Shown here piece after piece: positions 34,606 to 41,653 of a stretch of DNA of 64,000 bases (its first letter is position 1; each line of letters begins with the position of its first letter). The DNA lies in contig JALCMG010000009.1 in the NCBI GenBank assembly GCA_022648325.1, positions 1 through 64,000 on the forward strand. The letters run 5' to 3'. The DNA is from Olsenella sp. Its GTDB lineage: Bacteria > Actinomycetota > Coriobacteriia > Coriobacteriales > Atopobiaceae. Both the position numbers and the translations under genes were made by a program. The notes beneath the pieces are model-generated. The model made no database searches. It had not been told where the DNA came from and was given only the letters and a program-made list of their open reading frames with translations.

Positions 34606-36321
34606 GTGAGAACGTACGCAAGAATGGCCGGGCTCTATGCGCCTACGCTCAAGGAGGACCCCGCTGAGGCAGAGCTCGCGAGCCATAGGCTCCTGCTCCG
34701 CGCGGGCATGATTCGCAAGTCCGCCTCGGGCCTCTATAGCTACCTTCCGCTTGCGTGGCGCTCGCTCATGAAGATCGAGGCCGTCATTCGTGATGAGATG
34801 GACGCCATCGGCGCCCAGGAGATGCTCGTCCCCATCCTGACCGACGGGGAGCTCTGGCGTCAGTCTGGCCGCTGGAACGCCTATGGCCCCGAGCTCATGC
34901 GCCTCAAGGACCGCCACGAGCGCGAGTTCGCCCTTGGCCCCACGCACGAGGAGTCCTTCACCGACCTCGTCCGCAACGAGCTGCGCTCCTACAAGCAGCT
35001 CCCCGTGACGCTCTACCAGATCCAGGACAAGTTCCGCGACGAGCTTCGTCCCCGCTTTGGCCTCATGCGCGGCCGCGAGTTCATCATGAAGGACGGCTAC
35101 TCCTTCGATGCCGATGTCGAGGGCATGCAGCGCTCGTACAACGACGAGAAGGGCGCCTACGCCAGGATTTGCGAGCGCGTGGGCCTTCGTGCTCTCCCGG
35201 TGGTCGCCGACTCCGGCCAGATTGGCGGCGACACCTCCGTCGAGTTCATGGCGCTGGCCGATGCCGGCGAGGCCGAGATCGTCTACTGTGACGACTGTGG
35301 CTTTGCGGCCGACACCGAGGCCGCGACGGCCCCCATCGCCCTCGTGGAGGGCGAGGCGGGAGAGCTCCAGAAGCTGGAGACCCCCGGCTGCGAGACCATC
35401 ACCCAGCTTGCGGCCTTCCTCAAGGCTCCGGAGGCCGGAACGCGCAAGGCGCTCGCCCTCGTCGACGGCGACGGCAAGCCCTGGGTGTGCTTCGTCCCCG
35501 GTGACCACGAGATGAACGACGTCAAGGCCGGGCACGCCTTTGGCGCCTATCACATGATGTCCGACGAGGAGCTCGCCGAGTACGGCCTCGTGAAGGGCTT
35601 CATCGGCCCCATCGGCCTGCCCGAGGGAGTTGGCGCCTGCGCCGACGAGTCCCTCCGCGACTCCGCCTGGTGGGCAATCGGGGCGAACGACGCTGGCTAC
35701 CACTATGTCCACGCAAAGCAGGGCCGCGACTTCATCATTGGTCGCTGGGTGGACGTCATCACCGCAAAGGCGGGCGACACCTGCCCCAAGTGCGGCGCTC
35801 CCCTCAAGGCGGCTCGCGGCATCGAGGTTGGCCAGGTGTTCCAGCTTGGCACCAAGTACTCGCAGACCATGGGCGCAACCTTCACCGACCCAGACGGTGC
35901 CGAGAAGCCCCTTCAGATGGGCTGCTACGGCATCGGGGTCTCGCGCATGCTTGCGGCAGTGGTCGAGCAGCACCACGACGAGCACGGCATCGCCTTCCCT
36001 GTGGCCGTCGCTCCCTACGAGGTGGAGGTCGTCCCTCTCGACGTGAACGACGACGTTGTGTGGCCTGTCGCGACTCAGGTTGCAGACGAGCTTCTCGCCG
36101 CCGGCGTCGAGGTCATTGTGGACGACCGCAAGGAGCGCCCGGGTGTCAAGTTTGCCGACGCGGACCTGATGGGCTTCCCGTACCAGGTCGTCTGTGGCAA
36201 GAAGGCCATCAAGAACGGGAACGTCGAGCTCAAGGTGCGCGCAACGGGGGAGCGGACCGAGGTCGCAATCGACGAGGTCGCGTCTGTTCTCGCCGCTCGC
36301 GTCGTCTCCGAGCGCGCGTGA
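34606..36321 (+). CDS. proS: Prolyl-tRNA synthetase (bacterial type with editing domain)
   Basis: The 571-residue class II synthetase begins RMAGLYAPTLKEDPAEAEL. It has motif 2 region YQIQDKFRDELRPRFGLMRG, an INS editing domain (WVCFVPGDHEMNDVKAGHAF), QTMGATFTDPDGAEKP, motif 3 MGCYGIGVSRMLAA, and a C-terminal anticodon domain (VIVDDRKERPGVKFADADL). A Cys pair, CPKCGAPL, lies in the editing-catalytic linker. The GTG at 34606 has GGGGGAGAGG about ten bases upstream; the ATG at 34624 is an alternative start. Its TGA stop forms the first bases of a palindromic repeat. Confidence 0.96.
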   Translation: MRTYARMAGLYAPTLKEDPAEAELASHRLLLRAGMIRKSASGLYSYLPLAWRSLMKIEAVIRDEMDAIGAQEMLVPILTDGELWRQSGRWNAYGPELMRLKDRHEREFALGPTHEESFTDLVRNELRSYKQLPVTLYQIQDKFRDELRPRFGLMRGREFIMKDGYSFDADVEGMQRSYNDEKGAYARICERVGLRALPVVADSGQIGGDTSVEFMALADAGEAEIVYCDDCGFAADTEAATAPIALVEGEAGELQKLETPGCETITQLAAFLKAPEAGTRKALALVDGDGKPWVCFVPGDHEMNDVKAGHAFGAYHMMSDEELAEYGLVKGFIGPIGLPEGVGACADESLRDSAWWAIGANDAGYHYVHAKQGRDFIIGRWVDVITAKAGDTCPKCGAPLKAARGIEVGQVFQLGTKYSQTMGATFTDPDGAEKPLQMGCYGIGVSRMLAAVVEQHHDEHGIAFPVAVAPYEVEVVPLDVNDDVVWPVATQVADELLAAGVEVIVDDRKERPGVKFADADLMGFPYQVVCGKKAIKNGNVELKVRATGERTEVAIDEVASVLAARVVSERA

Positions 36322-36374
36322 GACAAAGGGACTGTCCCTTTGTCTCATTGAAGGGACTGTCCCTTTGTCTCATT
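36319..36374. repeat. REP-like palindrome, one full and one partial copy
   Basis: The first copy, 36319-36347, has arm GAGACAAAGGGA, a 3-base centre CTG, and the perfectly complementary arm TCCCTTTGTCTC. The second copy, 36351-36374, repeats AAGGGACTGTCCC and TTTGTCTCATTG but lacks the outer left arm. The proS stop codon lies within the first copy. It may act as a terminator or as a small mobile palindrome; similar AAAGGGAC-type palindromes occur dispersed in other bacterial genomes. Confidence 0.8.
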
Positions 36375-36377
36375 GCG

Positions 36378-36885
36378 ATGGACATCGATGGCGCGGGACT
36401 GCCTTTCCTCAAGGGGCAACAGCCTCCTGCCGGTGCCAAGGATGTCTCGCAACTTCGCGAGATCGCGAAGGCCTGCCATGCAGCGGGTGTCCCCTTCGTC
36501 CTCAAGGGAATCATGACCGAAAGAGGCGCTGAGAAGACCCTCAAGGCCGGCGCCGACGGCATTGTGGTCTCCAACCACGGTGGGCGCGTGCAGGACGGCG
36601 TGGAGGCCACGGCGACCGTTCTCCCCGATGTCGCCCGAGCGGTGCGAGACGATCTTGTAGTTCTTGTCGATGGCGGGATTCGCTCTGGCGTCGACGTCTT
36701 CCGCGCGCTTGCCCTCGGGGCGAGCGCCGTTCTCATGTGCCGGCCCTTTGTGGTCGCCATGTACGGCGGGGGGCAGGGCGTGAGAGACTACCTCGGGGAG
36801 CTTCAGGGCGAGCTTTCGGACACCATGGAGATGTTGCGGGGCCGAGACCGTTGCCGACATCACAGACGACATGGTGAGCTGGTAG
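36378..36885 (+). pseudogene. C-terminal relic of an FMN-dependent alpha-hydroxyacid dehydrogenase
   Basis: A frame from an ATG at 36378 matches the second half of the lactate-oxidase/LldD family. It has PFVLKGIMTERGAEKTLKAG, ADGIVVSNHGGRVQDGVEAT with the FMN/substrate-binding HGGR, and VLVDGGIRSGVDVFRALALG. The first half of the barrel is absent and the frame starts right at the palindromic repeat. Near 36838 a frameshift moves the natural ending (ETVADITDDMVSW, TAG at 36883-36885) into another frame. The enzyme would not fold or bind FMN fully, so this is a remnant. Confidence 0.8.
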
Positions 36886-36958
36886 GAGACGCACCTCTCG
36901 GCCGTTGATGGCTCATCCGGGCACGAGAGGCGCGCAGCCCTCCATTGGTGCCTGCGAA

Positions 36959-37795
36959 CTACTTCCCCGTCGTGAGGAATTCCTCCAGGCGCTTGTTGAA
37001 GCGATCCGGGTATTGGATGGCCATCAGATGGCCACCCATAACGTACGTTGGGGTTTTGGGGCAGATGCTGTGCCAGTAGGGCTCCGCGATATTAGCCCAG
37101 TGCTCCGCGATGAACATGAGCGTGGGAATCTTCTCGGAAGCCTCCTGGGCAATGGATCGATAGTCCGAGAGAATCGCATCACCAAAGAGCTCGTGGGTGA
37201 CCCAGAACGGCGTCTGGTTTGACATGTCAACAAACCAATCGTACTGGTCATCAGTGAGAGGACCCTGCCACATGATCTCCCGAAGGTAGCTGTCCCAGAA
37301 GCCGGCTGCGGTCTCGGGGTGGTTGAGCACGCGCGTCATCATCTCGGAAAGCTCCGCAGGCGTACCTTCAGTCCATGCCTTGGGGTCCTCATTGTGGGGG
37401 AGGGGTGACATGTCCACCGTCACGCAACCGGCAACCGAGTCGACGCCGGCCTGGTCCAGGTAGCTCCACGCCTCCAGGTTCCCGCAGCTCCAACCAATGA
37501 GGGTGGGCTTCTCGATTCCCTCGTGCTCGACAAGGCGAATGAGGTCGCGGCCGTGGGTCTGGTAGTCGTTGCCAAAGGGGCACTTGGTTGAGAGCCCTTG
37601 CCCGCGGGGGTCCACCAGAATCGTGCGGTAGTTCTTTGAGAAGTGCTCGAGTTGGTGCTTGAAGACCTTCCCCGAGAATGTAAGACCAGGGATGAAGATC
37701 AGTGCCGGAGCATCCTTCTCGCCGGCGTCCCAGAAGTGAATCTGCACATCGGGCTCGACCGTCACGTAGCGTGACTCAGTTCTTTCTGCGCTCAT
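36959..37795 (-). CDS. Alpha/beta-hydrolase fold protein
   Basis: The 278-residue cytosolic protein matches the alpha/beta-hydrolase superfamily. It has oxyanion region LIFIPGLTFSGKVF, strand/turn ILVDPRGQGLST, nucleophile elbow LIGWSCGNLEAWS (Ser within G-W-S-C-G), and a C-terminal His in MGGHLMAIQYPDRFNKRLEE. No signal peptide is seen. The ATG at 37795 follows GAGGAGAAGAC on the minus strand, whereas the longer open frame upstream is unsupported. It is the only intact minus-strand gene in the window, and its substrate is unknown. Confidence 0.88.
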   Translation of the reverse strand: MSAERTESRYVTVEPDVQIHFWDAGEKDAPALIFIPGLTFSGKVFKHQLEHFSKNYRTILVDPRGQGLSTKCPFGNDYQTHGRDLIRLVEHEGIEKPTLIGWSCGNLEAWSYLDQAGVDSVAGCVTVDMSPLPHNEDPKAWTEGTPAELSEMMTRVLNHPETAAGFWDSYLREIMWQGPLTDDQYDWFVDMSNQTPFWVTHELFGDAILSDYRSIAQEASEKIPTLMFIAEHWANIAEPYWHSICPKTPTYVMGGHLMAIQYPDRFNKRLEEFLTTGK

Positions 37796-37925
37796 GTCTT
37801 CTCCTCTCGATTGGGGCCTGGGATCCATCCTAGCGCAGAGCCCCCTGTGGAGATAATCGTCGAGGGGGACGCCTGGCGCGTGGCGGTGGATTCTCCCAGT
37901 GGCCCAAAGTTTTTCAAAAAAGTTG

Positions 37926-37953
37926 TTGACCCAAAAATCTCGTCTGGTATAGT
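37926..37953 (+). promoter_or_regulatory. Promoter of tRNA-Ala
   Basis: TTGACC at 37926-37931 and TATAGT at 37948-37953 are 16 bases apart. Transcription would begin some 10-15 bases before the mature tRNA. Confidence 0.8.
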
Positions 37954-37972
37954 AATTCCCGCACCAACCCAC

Positions 37973-38048
37973 GGGGAATTAGCTCAGTTGGGAGAGCGCG
38001 TGACTGGCAGTCACGAGGTCAGGGGTTCGAACCCCCTATTCTCCACCA
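37973..38048 (+). tRNA. tRNA-Ala (GGC anticodon)
   Basis: A complete cloverleaf of 76 bases with encoded CCA. The acceptor GGGGAAT pairs with ATTCTCC. The D-arm is GCTCAGTTGGGAGAGC. The anticodon arm CGTGA-CTGGCAG-TCACG places GGC at positions 34-36, and the T-arm is GGGGTTCGAACCCC. It reads GCC alanine codons, which are heavily used here. Confidence 0.95.
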
Positions 38049-38056
38049 TACATTCA

Positions 38057-38085
38057 GGGCGGCGGCATTTGCCGTCGCCCTTTTT
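38057..38085 (+). terminator. Terminator between tRNA-Ala and tRNA-Met
   Basis: GGGCGGCGGC at 38057-38066 pairs with GCCGTCGCCC at 38071-38080 (one wobble) and is followed by five T residues. Confidence 0.85.
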
Positions 38086-38090
38086 CGTAC

Positions 38091-38166
38091 GGGCTCATGG
38101 CGCAACGGTTAGCGCAGGGGACTCATAATCCCTGGGTTGTAGGTTCGAATCCTACTGGGCCCACCA
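38091..38166 (+). tRNA. tRNA with CAT anticodon (Met or modified Ile)
   Basis: The cloverleaf runs from GGGCTCA to TGGGCCC plus A and an encoded CCA. The anticodon arm GGGGA-CTCATAA-TCCCT gives CAT, and the T-arm is GTAGGTTCGAATCCTAC. The acceptor does not show the unpaired first position of initiator tRNA. It is therefore elongator Met or, after lysidine modification, Ile(AUA), which sequence reading alone does not settle. Confidence 0.92.
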
Positions 38167-38176
38167 TGTCTTGCAG

Positions 38177-38211
38177 GCTCCCTCACCTCTGTTTGGTGGG
38201 GGAGCTTTTTT
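38177..38211 (+). terminator. Terminator after tRNA with CAT anticodon
   Basis: GCTCCCTCACC at 38177-38187 pairs with GGTGGGGGAGC at 38195-38205 (one wobble), followed by six T residues. Confidence 0.88.
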
Positions 38212-38318
38212 GCGGCTTGGGAAACTGGCGAGAAACCCCTAGCGGCCCATTGGGTATACAACGTCCGTTAAGATGCCACACCAGAATGTGGTTAAGCATC
38301 GTCGATTAGGGGTTGCCC

Positions 38319-38693
38319 ATGTCTCCGGAAGCAAAGAGGCTCAAGATCTTTGGCATCGTCGCTCTCATTGCGGGGTGCGCCTGCGTTGTTGCGGGTATCA
38401 TTCTTGCGGTTCTCGGCGTAGACATTACAGACCTGTTTGTCGTGGTTGCGTCGGTTGTTTCCCTTCTGGTGGGGGCTCGGGGAGCAAGGGTTGCTAACGT
38501 CCCCTCGAACGCGCCAAAGCTCATGGGGCCCTCGGCCGGAGCCACTGTTGCGACGGGAGCTCTTTGCGCAGGTGACGTGGCCTTTGCTAATGGGCAGGTT
38601 GTTCCAATTGTGGTTGGTGTCATCACATTTGTTTTGGCACTTCTCGTCACCATTGCGACCTCTGCCGTAAAGAGGAACGTTGAGAAGGTCTAG
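38319..38693 (+). CDS. Small integral membrane protein, unknown function
   Basis: The 124-residue protein has a short polar N-terminus (SPEAKRLKIFG) and four predicted hydrophobic helices: IVALIAGCACVVAGIILAVL, a segment near LFVVVASVVSLLVGAR, one around ATVATGALCAGDVAFA, and PIVVGVITFVLALLVTIATS. It ends in KRNVEKV. It resembles four-helix small membrane proteins of Coriobacteria, but no family name can be given. The ATG at 38319 follows TTAGGGGTTGCCC. Confidence 0.75.
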   Translation: MSPEAKRLKIFGIVALIAGCACVVAGIILAVLGVDITDLFVVVASVVSLLVGARGARVANVPSNAPKLMGPSAGATVATGALCAGDVAFANGQVVPIVVGVITFVLALLVTIATSAVKRNVEKV

Positions 38694-38830
38694 GGAAACA
38701 GTTGTTCCGCACCAACTACCGAGCTCCCCTTTTCTGATAAAAAGTTAATAGGCTCTATCCCACCGTTGCCATAAAATAGTTGCATTCTAACTTGGTCCCT
38801 CAACATGCACTCGTGCGGGAGTAGGCAAGC

Positions 38831-40810
38831 GTGGAGAATGTGGGTGTAGGCAAGAGCGATGTTCGCAGGGGTTCTTCTGGTTTGGAGGGCTCCGTTGCCC
38901 CTACCGTACGTCCGGCTAGGCGACGCGTCGCAGGACTTGACGGACTCCGTGTCATTGCCATCCTCGGTATTGTCCTCTACCACGCCAACCCCACCTGGCT
39001 TCCTGGCGGTTTTTTTGGCGTAACGGTCTTCCTCGTTGTTAGCGGGTATTTGTTCACGCTTTCGATTCAGCGAGAGGTGGCGCGCACGGGTTCGGTGGCG
39101 TACGGACACCTTATGTTTAAGCGTGTGGCTCGCCTTTGGCCCACCATGCTTGCCGTTGTTGGCGCGACCATAATCCTCACGGCCCTGTTCTCTCCCTACT
39201 TGCTCCCCAAGGTCCGGAGCGATGCCGTTCCGGCTCTGCTCTTTTTCGAGAACATCTTCTACATCGTGAGGAAGGTGTCGTATTTCGCGGCGGCGGGCGC
39301 TCCCTCTCCGCTCACGCATTTTTGGTATCTGGGCGTCTTGATGCAGTTTTACATCGTCTGGCCACCCGTGGTACTGCTCCTCTCGCGCATCGTGTCTTCG
39401 CGTCGTCATGCGTGCTATGCGGTCTGTGCCCTCATCCTCATCTCTTCGGCGGTGACGTGGGCGCTCTTTGATCCAACTGCCGACACCGCTCGTATCTACT
39501 ACGGCCCCGACACCCGCGCCGCCGAGCTGCTCGTGGGCGCCCTTCTCGCCATCGCCACCGGCGGGCGGGGTATTCGCCTTGAAAGGCTCGTGCCCGCCTT
39601 GCGCGGTCGCGGCGTGCCCGCCATTGTCTACGATGCCATCGCGCTCCTCTCGCTTCTTGGCCTCATCGCCATGATGTTTGCCTTCAACGGCTACAGCCAC
39701 TTCGTGTACAGGGGCGGCATGCTTGTTGCCGCGATTCTTACGGCACTCCTGGTGGGTTGTATCTCTCGTCCCACGCACACGCTGGCAGGTCGCGCTCTTG
39801 GCGTGCCCCTTCTTGCCGAGGCTGGGAAGCGTGGGTATGCACTGTACCTTTGGCACTACCCCCTGCTCGTCACCTTTAACCCCGCCTCAAAGACGACTCC
39901 TCTTCCCTGGTGGGGTTGGGTCCTGGAGTTTGTCGCGATCTTCTCGCTGTCCGAGCTCTCCTATCGCTTCCTGGAGAAGGCGCCGGAGCGCCCGCTTTCT
40001 CCAGTGCCGACCTTTGTTGGAGGGCGCACCCCGAGTGGCCGGCGCGGCGTGTCTCACTCCAGGCTCACCAGGGGCCTTCTCGCTCAGCCGCTTCCCAGGC
40101 TTGTCATGGAGGGCGTCGGAGTCATTGCCGTTCTCGTACTCATGCTGGTCCCTCTTAACGCCGAGACGGCCAACGCGCCGCAAGCAATGGCTGCCGGTCA
40201 GGAATCCGCCCTTACGCAGCAGGCCGAGAGCCTCTCAAGTTACGATGACTCAGGAACATACTTTGCTGGTACTGCGTTTGACGGTGCCTTCTCGTCCATC
40301 AACAATGTAAGCTACGACGTCGACGCCGCTACCGGAGCCACAGACGCCAAGGTTATCCTCATTGGCGACTCCGTTCCCGCTGGTGCGATCAATCAGTTCC
40401 AGACGATTTTCCCCAATGGCTACATTGACGCCGCGGTTGGGCGTCAAATCTACGACGGGCCCGATACCTACGCTCAGGATGTTGCCGAGGGGCACGATGG
40501 CGATATTGTGGTGTGGTCGCTCGGTGATAATGGCGTGGCAACCGAAGGCCAGGTTAAGGCCCTTGTTGAGGCCGTTGACCCTGGGAAGCGCGTCTACCTT
40601 GTGACCGCGCGAGTGCCCTTGGCATTGCAGGACATCAACAACAACCTGTTCAAGCAGGTCGCGGACAATTACCCCAACTGTGAGGTTATTGACTGGTACT
40701 CCGCGAGCGCCGGACATGACGAGTACTTCTGGGATGACGGAACGCATCTTCGTCCCGAGGGCGCGGACGCCTACGTCTTGATGCTTCGCGCGGCAATTAC
40801 GGGAAGGTAG
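38831..40810 (+). CDS. OafA-type membrane acyltransferase with C-terminal SGNH-like domain
   Basis: The 659-residue protein has an acyltransferase-3 membrane domain at about residues 33-400. It opens AGLDGLRVIAILGIVLYHAN with the catalytic-type His, followed by FFGVTVFLVVSGYLFTL, FKRVARLWP and ALYLWHYPLL. One more helix (about 435-452) leads to an extracellular SGNH-like domain with VILIGDSVPAG and WDDGTHLRPEGADAY, which hold the expected Ser and the Asp-x-x-His pair. Such proteins O-acetylate peptidoglycan or surface glycans. A GTG start is used. The gene stands alone between small membrane proteins and tRNA-Val. Confidence 0.92.
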   Translation: MENVGVGKSDVRRGSSGLEGSVAPTVRPARRRVAGLDGLRVIAILGIVLYHANPTWLPGGFFGVTVFLVVSGYLFTLSIQREVARTGSVAYGHLMFKRVARLWPTMLAVVGATIILTALFSPYLLPKVRSDAVPALLFFENIFYIVRKVSYFAAAGAPSPLTHFWYLGVLMQFYIVWPPVVLLLSRIVSSRRHACYAVCALILISSAVTWALFDPTADTARIYYGPDTRAAELLVGALLAIATGGRGIRLERLVPALRGRGVPAIVYDAIALLSLLGLIAMMFAFNGYSHFVYRGGMLVAAILTALLVGCISRPTHTLAGRALGVPLLAEAGKRGYALYLWHYPLLVTFNPASKTTPLPWWGWVLEFVAIFSLSELSYRFLEKAPERPLSPVPTFVGGRTPSGRRGVSHSRLTRGLLAQPLPRLVMEGVGVIAVLVLMLVPLNAETANAPQAMAAGQESALTQQAESLSSYDDSGTYFAGTAFDGAFSSINNVSYDVDAATGATDAKVILIGDSVPAGAINQFQTIFPNGYIDAAVGRQIYDGPDTYAQDVAEGHDGDIVVWSLGDNGVATEGQVKALVEAVDPGKRVYLVTARVPLALQDINNNLFKQVADNYPNCEVIDWYSASAGHDEYFWDDGTHLRPEGADAYVLMLRAAITGR

Positions 40811-40820
40811 GAATTCTCAG

Positions 40821-40848
40821 TTGCCAAACCGGATTGTTTTGGTAATAT
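40821..40848 (+). promoter_or_regulatory. Promoter of tRNA-Val
   Basis: TTGCCA at 40821-40826 and TAATAT at 40843-40848 are 16 bases apart, ending 12 bases before the mature tRNA. Confidence 0.75.
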
Positions 40849-40860
40849 AGCAAGCCGCAC

Positions 40861-40935
40861 GGGCGATTGGCTCAGGGGTAGAGCACATCCTTCACACGGA
40901 TGGGGTCGCTGGTTCGAATCCAGCATCGCCCACCA
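40861..40935 (+). tRNA. tRNA-Val (CAC anticodon)
   Basis: The 75-base cloverleaf includes an encoded CCA. The acceptor GGGCGAT pairs with ATCGCCC, the D-arm is GCTCAGGGGTAGAGC, the anticodon arm CATCC-TTCACAC-GGATG gives CAC, and the T-arm is CTGGTTCGAATCCAG. It reads GTG valine codons. Confidence 0.95.
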
Positions 40936-40947
40936 TTTGTTTAGGAG

Positions 40948-40975
40948 CCGGGTGACTTTGGTCGCCCGGTTTTTT
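40948..40975 (+). terminator. Terminator after tRNA-Val
   Basis: CCGGGTGAC at 40948-40956 pairs with GTCGCCCGG at 40961-40969 around TTTG, followed by six T residues. Confidence 0.9.
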
Positions 40976-41055
40976 GTTACGTATCCGCCATGAGGCGGTG
41001 GTGATAGTCTTACCCCTAGCTTGCTGTCCGCCTTAGATGCTTTGGAGGATCAAAG

Positions 41056-41433
41056 ATGTCACAGAACGCAGAGAACCCCGTTGAACTCTTCGACATGTAT
41101 GTGGCCCATGTGGGCATTAACGCCACGGACGAGAAGGATGCAGACCGCATTGCCGGTGAGTTCGAGACGCTTATGGGGCTTACGCGCGACGAGAGGGTGC
41201 CTTCCGTGTTTGCCGGAACCCTTGTCGAGGTCATGAAGCACAATGGGCGTGGCGAGAAGGGACACATTGGCTTCCACGTGAACGATATAGCTGCAGCTGA
41301 GAAATGGTTTGCCGCCCGCGGCTTTGAGGTTGATGAGCCCTCTCGCGTTACCAATCCCGACGGGTCAACCTTCCTAGTTTATTTCAAGCACCAGATTGCC
41401 GGCTTTGCCATCCACCTTACGATTGCAAAGTAG
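41056..41433 (+). CDS. VOC-superfamily (glyoxalase-like) protein
   Basis: The 125-residue protein has the beta-alpha-beta-beta-beta pattern of vicinal-oxygen-chelate proteins. It runs MYVAHVGINATDEKDADRIA, then a VMKHNGRGEKGHIGFHVND strand with a His metal-ligand candidate, DIAAAEKWFAARGFEVD, and SRVTNPDGSTFLVYFKHQI. Members act as lyases, isomerases or binding proteins. One His in GHIGFHV and others elsewhere could bind metal, but the reaction is not predictable. The ATG follows TTTGGAGGATCAAAG. It appears monocistronic, followed by a repeat that can form a hairpin. Confidence 0.78.
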   Translation: MSQNAENPVELFDMYVAHVGINATDEKDADRIAGEFETLMGLTRDERVPSVFAGTLVEVMKHNGRGEKGHIGFHVNDIAAAEKWFAARGFEVDEPSRVTNPDGSTFLVYFKHQIAGFAIHLTIAK

Positions 41434-41441
41434 TTCGTCGC

Positions 41442-41504
41442 GGGATTGAGTTACCGGGCAAGGGGATTCCGTTGCCCGGTAGTGGGATTGCATTGCCAGG
41501 CAAA
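41442..41504. repeat. Three imperfect 21-bp tandem repeats that can form a hairpin
   Basis: Units at 41442-41462, 41463-41483 and 41484-41504 all begin GGGATT and carry a TT(A/G)CC(G/C/A)GG core. Within units 1 and 2, ACCGGGCAA at 41453-41461 pairs perfectly with TTGCCCGGT at 41472-41480. On the minus strand the units read as a 7-residue repeat, LPGNxIP, but no real gene supports that frame. It lies between the VOC gene and the ABC-F gene. Confidence 0.75.
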
Positions 41505-41653
41505 TAAATCCCACGGAATCGTCTCAACAGCCCCCAGGGGTCTGCGCTAAGTGGTTCTTCGCCGCAGGCGATGGCACAATTGTGGCACACCTCTTCTGCA
41601 TGTGCGTACCGTATACTCACCCCTTGGCAAATTTGACATCCCGAGAGGTTCAC

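Noticed and set aside
33895..36348. Minus-strand frame of over 800 codons opposite ispG and proS
   Set aside because: It is the shadow of two well-recognised genes and lacks any domain.
38690..39856. Minus-strand frame opposite the OafA-type gene
   Set aside because: The plus-strand acyltransferase motifs are clear, and the reverse product is charged low-complexity sequence.
41442..41504. CRISPR-like array
   Set aside because: The units are directly adjacent, only three and imperfect, with no spacers and no cas genes nearby.
41417..41653. Small minus-strand protein with three LPGNxIP repeats
   Set aside because: The pattern follows directly from the 21-bp DNA repeat; there is no ribosome site or known family.
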